In this document: positions 31,514 to 39,570 of the stretch, piece after piece
Numbering within the stretch: the stretch's first letter is position 1
Layout: each line of letters begins with the position of its first letter
Source of the DNA: Helicobacteraceae bacterium
GTDB taxonomy: Bacteria; Campylobacterota; Campylobacteria; Campylobacterales; Sulfurimonadaceae
DNA: 58,082 nucleotides
Direction of reading: 5' to 3'
Assembly (NCBI GenBank): GCA_015493495.1
Contig: WGDB01000160.1
Span: 1-58,082, forward strand
The notes under the pieces: generated by a model
Told to the model about the DNA's origin: nothing
Database searches by the model: none
What the model saw: the letters and a program-made list of their open reading frames with translations, nothing else
Translations under genes and position numbers: made by a program

Positions 31514-32887
31514 ATGAAACGGGTTATACAGACACTTTTTTTAACAACCCTCTCTCTCTTTGCAAATGAGATCTCTGTCAACCATGCCTGGGAACTGGTC
31601 TTAGAGCGTAATGATGGGCTCAAGGCGAGTGCAAGCAGTGTGAAACACTCACAAGCAGTCAAAGATGGGGCAGACTCTATGATGTATATGCCGAGTATCG
31701 ATCTACATGGTTCTTATACTCGTTTGTCAAAGCCTATTGATCTTGATTTGAGCGAGCCTCTCAATAAATTTGGTGCAGCGCTTCCGATTCCTTTGCCTCC
31801 TGATCTTTTAAGTAAAGATATCACAACAGTCGAACTTAGTGAACAAAATATATTTTTAGCCAATATTTCTATTTTATGGCCTATCTTTGCTGGTGGAAAG
31901 ACCTTATACTTTTCAGATATTGCTGAAGCACAGGTAGCGTCTGAAATAGCCAAACAAGAGCTAACACGTCAAAAAGCTTTTATTCAGTTAGTTAAGTACT
32001 ATTATGGTGCTGAGATGGGCAGGGTCTATTATGAAACACGTAAAGAAGTTGAATCAACCTTTAAAAAGCATTTTGAACATGCTCAAAAGTTACAAGATGA
32101 GGGGCAAATTGCCAAGGTAGAACTGCTCAATGCGCAGGTTCAGTATGACAAAGCAAAGACGGAAACACTCAAGGCACACCATCAGTACACTATTGCAACA
32201 TCTGCGTTACGCATGCTTTTAAAAGAGCAGGATGTCAACATCACCTCTCCCCTATTTATAAATGACAATATCAAAGACAAAGACTATTATATAAAGCGTG
32301 CCATAGAGAACTATCCAGCACTTCACCTCTTAGACTCCAAGCGCAAACAGACATCAGCGGTAGTAGGAATGGAACGTGGAAACTACATGCCGACGGTAGT
32401 GGCTTTTGGTAACTATAATCTTTACAGAGATGACTCTATTATCTCTAAGTCGGCACCAGATTGGTTTGCCGGAGTAGCTGTAAACATTAACTTGCTTTCT
32501 GCAACAGGAAGAAGTGAAAAGTATGAAGCAGCGAAGGTGATGGATCAGCAATTGTCTCTTTTACAGCAACAGGCCAAACAAGATCTCTCCATCTTAGTAG
32601 AGAAGACCTACAATGAGGTTATTTTGTATCTTGATGAGTTTAAAGCGATAGACTCTTCGTTAGCGATGGCAGAGGAGAATGTGAAGTTGCGACGTATTGC
32701 TTTTAACTCAGGGCTCTCTACATCTTTGGAGTTAAATGACGCGGAGCTGTTTTTAGCAGCAAAAAAGACAGAGCGTTTGAAAGTGGCATATGATTTTGAT
32801 CAGAAGTTGTCGTACTTAATGATTTTGAGTGAAAGCAGCGAGCGATTTTTTGAGATGGCTGCAAATGGTGAAGAGGTGGAGCGATGA
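31514..32887 (+). CDS. TolC-family outer-membrane efflux protein
   Basis: 457 residues with a signal peptide (MKRVIQTLFLTTLSLFANE). Long heptad-rich helices of two OEP repeats follow, including LLNAQVQYDKAKTETLKAHH and the matching C-terminal segment LELNDAELFLAAKKTERLKVAYDF. It should form the outer-membrane channel of a tripartite exporter. The stop overlaps the start of the HlyD-like gene by 4 bases, so it belongs to the four-gene operon that ends at 36178. Confidence 0.9.
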   Translation: MKRVIQTLFLTTLSLFANEISVNHAWELVLERNDGLKASASSVKHSQAVKDGADSMMYMPSIDLHGSYTRLSKPIDLDLSEPLNKFGAALPIPLPPDLLSKDITTVELSEQNIFLANISILWPIFAGGKTLYFSDIAEAQVASEIAKQELTRQKAFIQLVKYYYGAEMGRVYYETRKEVESTFKKHFEHAQKLQDEGQIAKVELLNAQVQYDKAKTETLKAHHQYTIATSALRMLLKEQDVNITSPLFINDNIKDKDYYIKRAIENYPALHLLDSKRKQTSAVVGMERGNYMPTVVAFGNYNLYRDDSIISKSAPDWFAGVAVNINLLSATGRSEKYEAAKVMDQQLSLLQQQAKQDLSILVEKTYNEVILYLDEFKAIDSSLAMAEENVKLRRIAFNSGLSTSLELNDAELFLAAKKTERLKVAYDFDQKLSYLMILSESSERFFEMAANGEEVER

Positions 32888-33861
32888 GTGTTTTGGCTAA
32901 AGTAGTAGGTGCAGTGGTTGTTATAGGTTTGGTTAGTGGTGTGAGTTACGTGTTTTATGAGGCCTATCAACCCAAACCCATCAAACTACAAGGCGAGATC
33001 GATGCACAGTACTACTCTGTCTCTTCAAAAGTCCCTGGACGTATAGACCATGTTGGGGTTAAAAAAGGTGACGTTGTCAGTGTGGGTGATTTTATTTTTA
33101 GTATTAATTCACCTGAGGTCGAAGCCAAGTTAAAACAGGCAAAATCTGCTAAAAATGCGGCAGGTGCTGTCTCTAGACAGGCAGATAAGGGTGCGCGTAA
33201 ACAGCAGATAGCAGCAGCAAAAGATCAATGGAAACGTGCACAGGAGGCTGAAAAACTGTTGGCGAAGACCTATTCAAGAATAGAAAAACTGTACAAAGAG
33301 GGTGTAATCCCTGAGCAAAAGCGTGATGAGGTCTATACCAAATACAAGGCGGCCAAATATCAGAGCAGTGCAGCCAAACAGATGTACATGATGGCCAAAG
33401 AGGGTGCCAGAGAAGAGCAAAAAGAGGCAGCAAAGGCACAAGAAGAGGTCTATGCCGGCAAGGTCGATGAGGTCAATTCCTACATCAAAGAGACCAAGCA
33501 GTACGCTTTTCATGCGGGCGAAGTGTCACAAATCTTGATCCATGAGGGCGAATTGGCACCGACAGGCTTTCCTGTAGTAACATTGGTCGATATCAATGAC
33601 TCTTGGGCGAAGTTTCATGTTCGTGAAGACCTTTTAAAATATTTTAAAAAGGGTGAGACTTTAGAGTTGGAAATTCCTGCTCTAGAGGTGAAAAAACCTT
33701 TTATCGTGACACATATAGGTGTTATGGGTGAGTATGCTACATGGCGTGCGGCAGAGGCAGGCAAAGGCTTTGATCTTAAAAGTTTTGAAGTGGAGTTACG
33801 TCCAGTGAAACCCATAAAAGGTCTACGTGTTGGGATGAGTGTTTTAATCCAACTGCCATGA
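32884..33861 (+). CDS. HlyD/EmrA-like periplasmic adaptor
   Basis: 325 residues. One N-terminal membrane segment (about 5-28) precedes the first half-lipoyl motif (SVSSKVPGRIDHVGVKKGD). A long Lys/Ala/Glu-rich coiled-coil hairpin covers about residues 85-205, then the second half-lipoyl (AFHAGEVSQILIHEGELAP) and a beta-barrel. It bridges the inner-membrane transporter and TolC. It overlaps both neighbours by 4 bases. Confidence 0.9.
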   Translation: MSVLAKVVGAVVVIGLVSGVSYVFYEAYQPKPIKLQGEIDAQYYSVSSKVPGRIDHVGVKKGDVVSVGDFIFSINSPEVEAKLKQAKSAKNAAGAVSRQADKGARKQQIAAAKDQWKRAQEAEKLLAKTYSRIEKLYKEGVIPEQKRDEVYTKYKAAKYQSSAAKQMYMMAKEGAREEQKEAAKAQEEVYAGKVDEVNSYIKETKQYAFHAGEVSQILIHEGELAPTGFPVVTLVDINDSWAKFHVREDLLKYFKKGETLELEIPALEVKKPFIVTHIGVMGEYATWRAAEAGKGFDLKSFEVELRPVKPIKGLRVGMSVLIQLP

Positions 33862-35018
33862 ATTATTTTCAAAAGGTTTTAGGTGCAGCAAGACTAGAGA
33901 TTAAAGAGATCATTGAGAGTTGGTATATGCTCAGTTTTTTGAGTTGGATACCGCTTGTAGGGTTTGGTCTTATTGTGGCTATTTTTATTAGTGGTGTCCC
34001 TAGAGATCTGCCTATAGGTGTGGTGGATAAAGATTATTCACGTTTTTCACGTATGCAACTCTCTGCGATAGAGAGTTCATCAACACTACATATAAAAGAG
34101 TATTACAACTCTGTTCAAGAGGCTTCTACAGCACTTCGCGATGGTAGTATCTATGCTATTGTTATTATCCCTGATCACTTTGAAAAAAAGATACGCCAAG
34201 GAACACAACCCAGTATCTCCATTATGTTGAATACACAGTTTATTTTAATGAGTAAGGTTCTAAAGTCAGCATTTTCCAGTGTACTTCTAAACAGTGCTGC
34301 GACCTTGGACTTTGTGCAGACATTGGCAGAAGACCAACGACCAGAATTGGCCAAAAGTGCCGTTGCACCCATACAGATACAGATCACCCCTTTTTTTAAT
34401 ACCTATAACAGCTACTTCCTCTTTTTAGTGAGTGCGATGCTCCCTGCCTTTTGGTCCATTTTAGTGATGCTGACGATGGTGATCTCTATAGGAGAGATGT
34501 TTAAAAATGGCAATGAAAAGGTATGGCTTCAGAGCGCTGGAGGTTCTCTCAGTGCGGCGATGTTAGGTAAGATGCTGCCTAACACTCTCATCCAACTTTT
34601 ATGGGGTTTTGCCATCGTCTATTTTGTTTATGGTGTGATGCCCTGGCCATTTGCGGGATCGTGGTGGATACTTGCTGAAGGACTGTTTTTGACCATAGTT
34701 GTCTATGAAGTCTTGGCTTATGCTTTTTATGCCATAAAGTACAAATATGATGCGGCACTCAGTTTTACAGCAGTCTTCACCGCGCCCGCTTTTGCAGCAA
34801 TGGGCATCACTTTTCCGCTGATGAACATGGAAGGTATAGCTGTTGCCTGGCATGACCTCTTACCCATCTCTCACTATATCCATATACAGATCTCACAGGC
34901 AAACTATGGTGCACCGCTCTCGAATGTTATTACAACATTTGGTGCTTTGGCACTTTTTTTACTGATAACGCCACTGGTCTACTGGCGTTATAAAAACAGT
35001 GCCAAGGGGTGGGTATGA
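33858..35018 (+). CDS. ABC-2 type transporter permease, first copy
   Basis: 386 residues. One N-terminal membrane segment, a large extracytoplasmic domain (VVDKDYSRFSRMQ... through FFNTYNSYF) and about five C-terminal membrane helices match the YhhJ/YbhR type of ABC-2 membrane proteins. Such proteins normally pair with an ATPase of the YbhF type. None is encoded beside it here. It overlaps the adaptor upstream and the second permease downstream by 4 and 10 bases. Confidence 0.85.
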   Translation: MNYFQKVLGAARLEIKEIIESWYMLSFLSWIPLVGFGLIVAIFISGVPRDLPIGVVDKDYSRFSRMQLSAIESSSTLHIKEYYNSVQEASTALRDGSIYAIVIIPDHFEKKIRQGTQPSISIMLNTQFILMSKVLKSAFSSVLLNSAATLDFVQTLAEDQRPELAKSAVAPIQIQITPFFNTYNSYFLFLVSAMLPAFWSILVMLTMVISIGEMFKNGNEKVWLQSAGGSLSAAMLGKMLPNTLIQLLWGFAIVYFVYGVMPWPFAGSWWILAEGLFLTIVVYEVLAYAFYAIKYKYDAALSFTAVFTAPAFAAMGITFPLMNMEGIAVAWHDLLPISHYIHIQISQANYGAPLSNVITTFGALALFLLITPLVYWRYKNSAKGWV

Positions 35019-36178
35019 GACACTTTTTCAGGCTCTTAAAAGAGGAATACCATGCGATCTTTAAAGACATGGATATCCTTTTAACTATTTTTGGTGGGGT
35101 CATTTTGTATGCCTTTCTCTATCCACAACCTTATTTAAAAGAGTCTGTCTCCTCTTTGCCAGTAGCTGTAGTTGATTATGACCGGAGTGATCTAAGTCGT
35201 AAGATCACCTATATGCTTGATGCCAGTCCCAAGATAGAGGTAGAGAGTCGTTACCTGAGTGAGGCAGCAGCCAAAGAGGCCATCATCAATAACCGCGTGA
35301 GTGCTTTGGTTATTATCCCTAACCATTTCAAACGGGATCTTTACTTAGGTAAAGAGCCTGTCATTAGTGTGGGTGCAGATGCTACCTATTTTCTCATCTA
35401 TGGCGGTGTTGTCAGTGCAACAATGCGCTCAGTGATAACAGAAAGTGCTTCAATACAGGTGGGTAATCTACTTAAAAAAAGTGTTCCTTTAGTGACAGCT
35501 AAAATGCAGTACACTCCTTTCAAAACAGAGTATCTCAACACCTTTAATGTCACCTCTTCTTATATCAACTATGTTGTACCTGCGATCTACATCTTAATAC
35601 TCCAACAGACCTTGTTGATAGGTTTGGGAATGTTTGGTGCGACTCAGGGTGAAAAGTTAAGAGCAGGTGTAGGTGGTTACTATAGCCGAGAGGGTGTTAG
35701 TAGTGTGATGTTATTGCGCTTCATCTCGTTTGGTTCTATCTTTTTTGTCCATATGCTTTTCTATTTTGGCTTTACCTTTAGCTTTTTTGGTGTGCCTCAT
35801 ATTGCGAATGTGGTAGAGTTGTTGATCTTTGCTCTGAGTTTTTTAATGGCCTCTCTTGCCTTGGGTACTCTTCTTGGTGCCATTTTCAAGTCACGGCTCT
35901 ATCCTACTCCGGTGATCTTGGTGACCTCACTTCCTCTGGTCTTCAGCGCCGGTTTTGTCTGGCCTCTTGAGTCGATGCCACAATGGCTTATCTGGCTCTC
36001 AAGCATCTCTCCAAGTACCCCTGCCATACAAGGTTTTTTACGTCTTAACCAGATGGGAGCCAGTTTTGATCAGGTTATAGATCAGTTTGGCTTGTTATGG
36101 GTGCAAACTGTTCTCTATACGTCCTTGGCATATCTGTTGTTACGCAGACAACGAGAGTGCTTCAAAGATGTTGATTAA
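35009..36178 (+). CDS. ABC-2 type transporter permease, second copy
   Basis: 389 residues, paralogous in layout to the gene before it: N-terminal helix, periplasmic domain opening with VAVVDYDRSDLSRK, and a C-terminal helix bundle ending PAIQGFLRLNQMGASFDQV. The two probably form a heterodimer, as YbhS and YbhR do. With the TolC and HlyD genes this makes a complete envelope-spanning path but no ATP-binding subunit. The substrate is unknown. Confidence 0.85.
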   Translation: MGMRHFFRLLKEEYHAIFKDMDILLTIFGGVILYAFLYPQPYLKESVSSLPVAVVDYDRSDLSRKITYMLDASPKIEVESRYLSEAAAKEAIINNRVSALVIIPNHFKRDLYLGKEPVISVGADATYFLIYGGVVSATMRSVITESASIQVGNLLKKSVPLVTAKMQYTPFKTEYLNTFNVTSSYINYVVPAIYILILQQTLLIGLGMFGATQGEKLRAGVGGYYSREGVSSVMLLRFISFGSIFFVHMLFYFGFTFSFFGVPHIANVVELLIFALSFLMASLALGTLLGAIFKSRLYPTPVILVTSLPLVFSAGFVWPLESMPQWLIWLSSISPSTPAIQGFLRLNQMGASFDQVIDQFGLLWVQTVLYTSLAYLLLRRQRECFKDVD

Positions 36179-36602
36179 ACTCTTTGTACTGTTAGGTATA
36201 ACCTTCTCACTCTTTTCAGCAGAAGCAGACTTAAGTGTTACCCAAAATAGGTACCACTGTAAAAACGATGGTATCGCAGCGACTTTTGAGTGTGCCAAGT
36301 TTGAAGGGGTCTCTTTCAGAGCGATAGGTAATGAACCAGGATGGATACTCAACATCATGCCTGACAACAAAGTAGCTTTCATAACAAATCATGGAAAAGT
36401 AAAAACCTATTTTAAAGTCGAAAAGCAGTTTTCAGAAAAAAATGCCACTGAATTTATACTGCGCTCAAAAAACAACCTGCTATACCTGCGTATCGAAAAC
36501 CGCGTCTGTAGAGACAGCATGACAGATCGCAGTTACGAGTCATCAGTCTATCTTAACTTTGATGGTCATGAATTAAGAGGGTGTGGTCAATCTCTTTTTT
36601 AG
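36168..36602 (+). CDS. Secreted protein with COG3650-like domain
   Basis: 144 residues from ATG 36168, where a signal peptide begins (MLIKLFVLLGITFSLFSAEA). The longer in-frame reading from 36087 lies inside the permease gene and lacks an export signal. The C-terminal pattern FRAIGNEPGWIL ... CRDSMTDRSYESSVYLNFDGHELRGCGQ is typical of small periplasmic or lipoprotein domains grouped in COG3650. Four cysteines could make disulfides. The function is unknown; the start overlaps the permease by 11 bases, so it may belong to the exporter operon. Confidence 0.7.
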   Translation: MLIKLFVLLGITFSLFSAEADLSVTQNRYHCKNDGIAATFECAKFEGVSFRAIGNEPGWILNIMPDNKVAFITNHGKVKTYFKVEKQFSEKNATEFILRSKNNLLYLRIENRVCRDSMTDRSYESSVYLNFDGHELRGCGQSLF

Positions 36603-36677
36603 TTCCTCAAGCACCATTAATAATCCTTTTTTAGTGATATTTCCTCTAACTATATAATATAAGACAGTAGTATATAT

Positions 36678-36686
36678 TGCTATAAT
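36678..36686 (+). promoter_or_regulatory. Extended -10 promoter of the 634-residue lipoprotein gene
   Basis: TGC followed by TATAAT lies 27 bases before the ATG at 36713, with AAAGGAG in between as ribosome-binding site. Confidence 0.5.
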
Positions 36687-36712
36687 ATATAAAACAGAAT
36701 AAAGGAGCATTT

Positions 36713-38617
36713 ATGAAGTATGCAAATGTTTTGGGACAGTTTTTAGCTGTTGTTATGTTGGTTTTTTTAAGCGGGGGTTGTAGTAAAGATGATGCTTCAG
36801 CAGATGATGGCAATGTAAAGATCGACTATGCCAGTAAGGTACACAGTCTAGACCTTAGTGGCGCACAGGGACTTTACATTACAGGCGAGAGTGGAAGCAG
36901 TGGTTCTGCCTCACCCCTGCGCTCTGGGGAATACAGTGCTGATACCATACAAAAAGCGGCGACCGCGGTAGACCTTGATCCAAACAGTGTCTATAAAATC
37001 ACAGCAGATGGACGTTTGGAGCGTGTGGCTATAGAAGATGAAAATGGTGAGGAATTGCCGCGTGGTTCAGTGCAACCAACTGTGATACAGGACCTTAATA
37101 GTCTATATCTTGTTATATGGCTAAAAATTGAAGGAGATGGGTCAGGCGGGATTCCATACCTTGTGCATAAAAGTAGTGGGTTTGCTTATAATGCTTCGGA
37201 GGTGATCGTGAATGCTTCTAAAATTGTTCAGCCCGATGGAACAGAAGTGTATGAAAGTTATGGGCAAAACATACAGTTTGACAGAGCGAATAACTTCTAT
37301 GTTCAACATAGCAAAATGGGTTCTGATGATATGAATTTCGAGTCTATCTACAAGATTGATACCAGCACACTGGGCAGTGGCTCATTGACAGCGACAGAGA
37401 TATCAAGTGCCTACTCTTTTCAAAATAGCTCTTGGGTAGTCGATGACAGTGGAGAGTTTATAGTCTATGGAGGAGGGCTGGAGTTGGACTCATTAGAAAA
37501 GAGAGAAGGCCCAGTACGATACCTCTCCATTACAACAGGAGCCATTCATAATATCAATGAAGAGATTGATGGAACTTTTGATCCTTACTGGATAAAAGGA
37601 CTGGACGGTAAGATATATACTTATATCAGTGATTGGGGCTGTGATAACACTGTTGATCAGTGTGTTACCTGGTATCGTATTGAGGCCGATGGGAACCATC
37701 TGCCAGTCATCACAGAAGTAGCTAAATCTAATGACGAGCCACTGCATTGGGCATTTGGGGCTAACAGACGCCATGTTATAGGGGGAAAACTGATTTATAT
37801 TACCGATGACACAAGTTCTTTTGTTATAGAAGAGGTTGATCCAGCAGCCGGTACTGTTTTTCATCACCATGAGCGTTTTTCAGATGTATTTAAAACGGTT
37901 AAAAAGTATGTGGTCAGTGGCAGTGACATATATGTATTTGGTACATTTTCGAACACTGCTGCCAACGGGTTTTATAAATATAATGTCCTGACACGCAGTG
38001 GTCAGGCGATCACAGTGGAGTCTGGTTATGATGTTCATAAATTTACCGTCTTGGCTGATGGCAGCTTTTTGATAGAGGGTATTCGCTTGAGCGATCAGGC
38101 CTATTTCTATGGCCAACTGGCAACAGACGGTACGCTCACTGTGACTTCGACCGTAGCATTGGGTGCACCGACAGTACTGATAATGGAGGCGATCAAGCCT
38201 GCTGACTTTATGATGATCGATGGTGATCCATCTGACTGGTCTACGTCGTTGAGAACATTAAGTGATGCTTCAGGCGACGGCACAAAAGCAGACGGTGACT
38301 TGTTGCACTACAGTCAGACCACAACATCAACACAGTACTTTGGAATGATAGAACATGGTGAGGATTTTAACCGTAGTTACTATCTTCGTGTCACTTTTGA
38401 CAATGGTCAGAAGTTACAGTTTCATGAGGACAATGCAACGATTTTACCGGACAACGCACTGACTGAAGCAGGTGGTATCGTTTCAAGGGGCAGTGTGATT
38501 GAGTTCTCTATGCCGATAGATAAAGAGAGTACACCACCTAGTGCTCTTTCCGTAAAACTGTATGGTACAACCTCTAGTGGTGATATCAACACCAGTTTAA
38601 TTATTGATGAGATGTAA
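36713..38617 (+). CDS. Lipoprotein of unknown function, possibly beta-propeller
   Basis: 634 residues. The lipobox LSGGC (Cys23) predicts lipid anchoring. The body is rich in short beta segments with repeating patterns such as SIYKIDTSTLG, GKIYTYISD, GKLIYITDDTS and GSDIYVFGTFS, which suggests a propeller-like fold. Residues about 500-634 look like a separate sandwich domain (IDGDPSDWS, a start seen in carbohydrate-binding-like domains). No catalytic motif is visible. It is a single gene followed by a strong terminator. Confidence 0.75.
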   Translation: MKYANVLGQFLAVVMLVFLSGGCSKDDASADDGNVKIDYASKVHSLDLSGAQGLYITGESGSSGSASPLRSGEYSADTIQKAATAVDLDPNSVYKITADGRLERVAIEDENGEELPRGSVQPTVIQDLNSLYLVIWLKIEGDGSGGIPYLVHKSSGFAYNASEVIVNASKIVQPDGTEVYESYGQNIQFDRANNFYVQHSKMGSDDMNFESIYKIDTSTLGSGSLTATEISSAYSFQNSSWVVDDSGEFIVYGGGLELDSLEKREGPVRYLSITTGAIHNINEEIDGTFDPYWIKGLDGKIYTYISDWGCDNTVDQCVTWYRIEADGNHLPVITEVAKSNDEPLHWAFGANRRHVIGGKLIYITDDTSSFVIEEVDPAAGTVFHHHERFSDVFKTVKKYVVSGSDIYVFGTFSNTAANGFYKYNVLTRSGQAITVESGYDVHKFTVLADGSFLIEGIRLSDQAYFYGQLATDGTLTVTSTVALGAPTVLIMEAIKPADFMMIDGDPSDWSTSLRTLSDASGDGTKADGDLLHYSQTTTSTQYFGMIEHGEDFNRSYYLRVTFDNGQKLQFHEDNATILPDNALTEAGGIVSRGSVIEFSMPIDKESTPPSALSVKLYGTTSSGDINTSLIIDEM

Positions 38618-38631
38618 GGCCAATGAGAAGT

Positions 38632-38664
38632 AGAGAGGGGCATTCCCCTCTCTCTATAATTTTT
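38632..38664 (+). terminator. Rho-independent terminator
   Basis: AGAGAGGGG-CATT-CCCCTCTCT is a perfect 9-base stem with a 4-base loop, followed by a short AT stretch and TTTTT. It ends the lipoprotein transcript. Confidence 0.8.
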
Positions 38665-38745
38665 ACTTTTCTCTTTACTTTTTTCAACAACTTTCAAACT
38701 AACATTGTATAATTTCTTACTATTGCGTATCAAAAGAGATTATAA

Positions 38746-38967
38746 ATGAAAAACTATCTACTATTACCTATACTCCTGTTTGTGACAGGGTGTTCACACT
38801 TCAGTGTCAATGGCACCAACTGTGAGCAGATCATCTTAAATGATCCTAATACACAGAACATCCCGCAAGAGTGTCGTGACTACAAGGCTGAAGAGGCTGA
38901 AAAAGCGACCTATCCTCCGGGACATAAACCGATAGAGATCAACAAAGACTTCGAGATCGGGAAGTAG
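38746..38967 (+). CDS. Small lipoprotein
   Basis: 73 residues with a lipobox LFVTGC (Cys16). The mature part is short and charged, has a second Cys pair (NCEQ and ECRDY) and ends in a Pro-rich stretch (YPPGHKPIEI). No family recognised. A promoter-like TATAAT occurs about 37 bases upstream. It may be co-transcribed with the MOSC gene that begins 5 bases after it. Confidence 0.65.
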   Translation: MKNYLLLPILLFVTGCSHFSVNGTNCEQIILNDPNTQNIPQECRDYKAEEAEKATYPPGHKPIEINKDFEIGK

Positions 38968-38972
38968 TCTCC

Positions 38973-39497
38973 TTGGACTACCCCATAACCCTGCACCACT
39001 TTTTCACCTCCCCAAAACACAACTACTTTACCAGACCCAAGTTTGAAGTGGGAGAGGCACCTACTGTCACTCACACTACACTCAGTTTTGAAGAGGGTAG
39101 AGGAGTTAAGGGTGATCGCTTCGAAGAGAGTCTATACCCTGTTACCTTTTTCTCTTTAGAGGTGGCAGAGGCCATTGAAACAGCCTTTGATCACTCTATA
39201 GACATCAAACTCTATCGACGTAACATCATCATCTCCGGTATCAACCTCTGTGAACTTATAGGCAAGCAGTTTACTATAGGTGAGGTCGTGTTTGAAGGGA
39301 TGGCACACTGTAATCCCTGTACCTGGATGGATGCGGTGATAGAGAAGGGTACTTATAGACAGATGAAAGGGCGCGGTGGTCTACGTGCCAAGGCGATAAA
39401 GGGTGGCTGTCTGAAATTAGGAGGTGAGATCCTTGTTAGTGAAACAGTGTTACGCAAAGAGCCTGCAGAAGCGATGATTCTTAGCAGGCTACCGTAA
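38973..39497 (+). CDS. MOSC-domain protein
   Basis: 174 residues. The start is a TTG at 38973; no ATG fits before the conserved core. The MOSC pattern is seen in GVKGDRFEE (here Gly-Asp-Arg), the central RRNIIISGINL strand and the HCNPC motif with the conserved Cys. MOSC domains serve molybdenum-cofactor sulfuration or related sulfur carriage; small free-standing members include YiiM-like proteins. The partner is not evident here. Confidence 0.8.
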   Translation: MDYPITLHHFFTSPKHNYFTRPKFEVGEAPTVTHTTLSFEEGRGVKGDRFEESLYPVTFFSLEVAEAIETAFDHSIDIKLYRRNIIISGINLCELIGKQFTIGEVVFEGMAHCNPCTWMDAVIEKGTYRQMKGRGGLRAKAIKGGCLKLGGEILVSETVLRKEPAEAMILSRLP

Positions 39498-39570
39498 AAC
39501 AGCCTGTTAGTGACTGTCCGTTAAAGTTGTCTTAAATATCTTTTTAAAGAGTACTCCGAAAGTATAGCCC

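Noticed and set aside
36087-36167. 27-residue extension of the COG3650-like protein
   Set aside because: It overlaps the permease gene and removes the signal peptide from the N-terminus; ATG 36168 is the better start.
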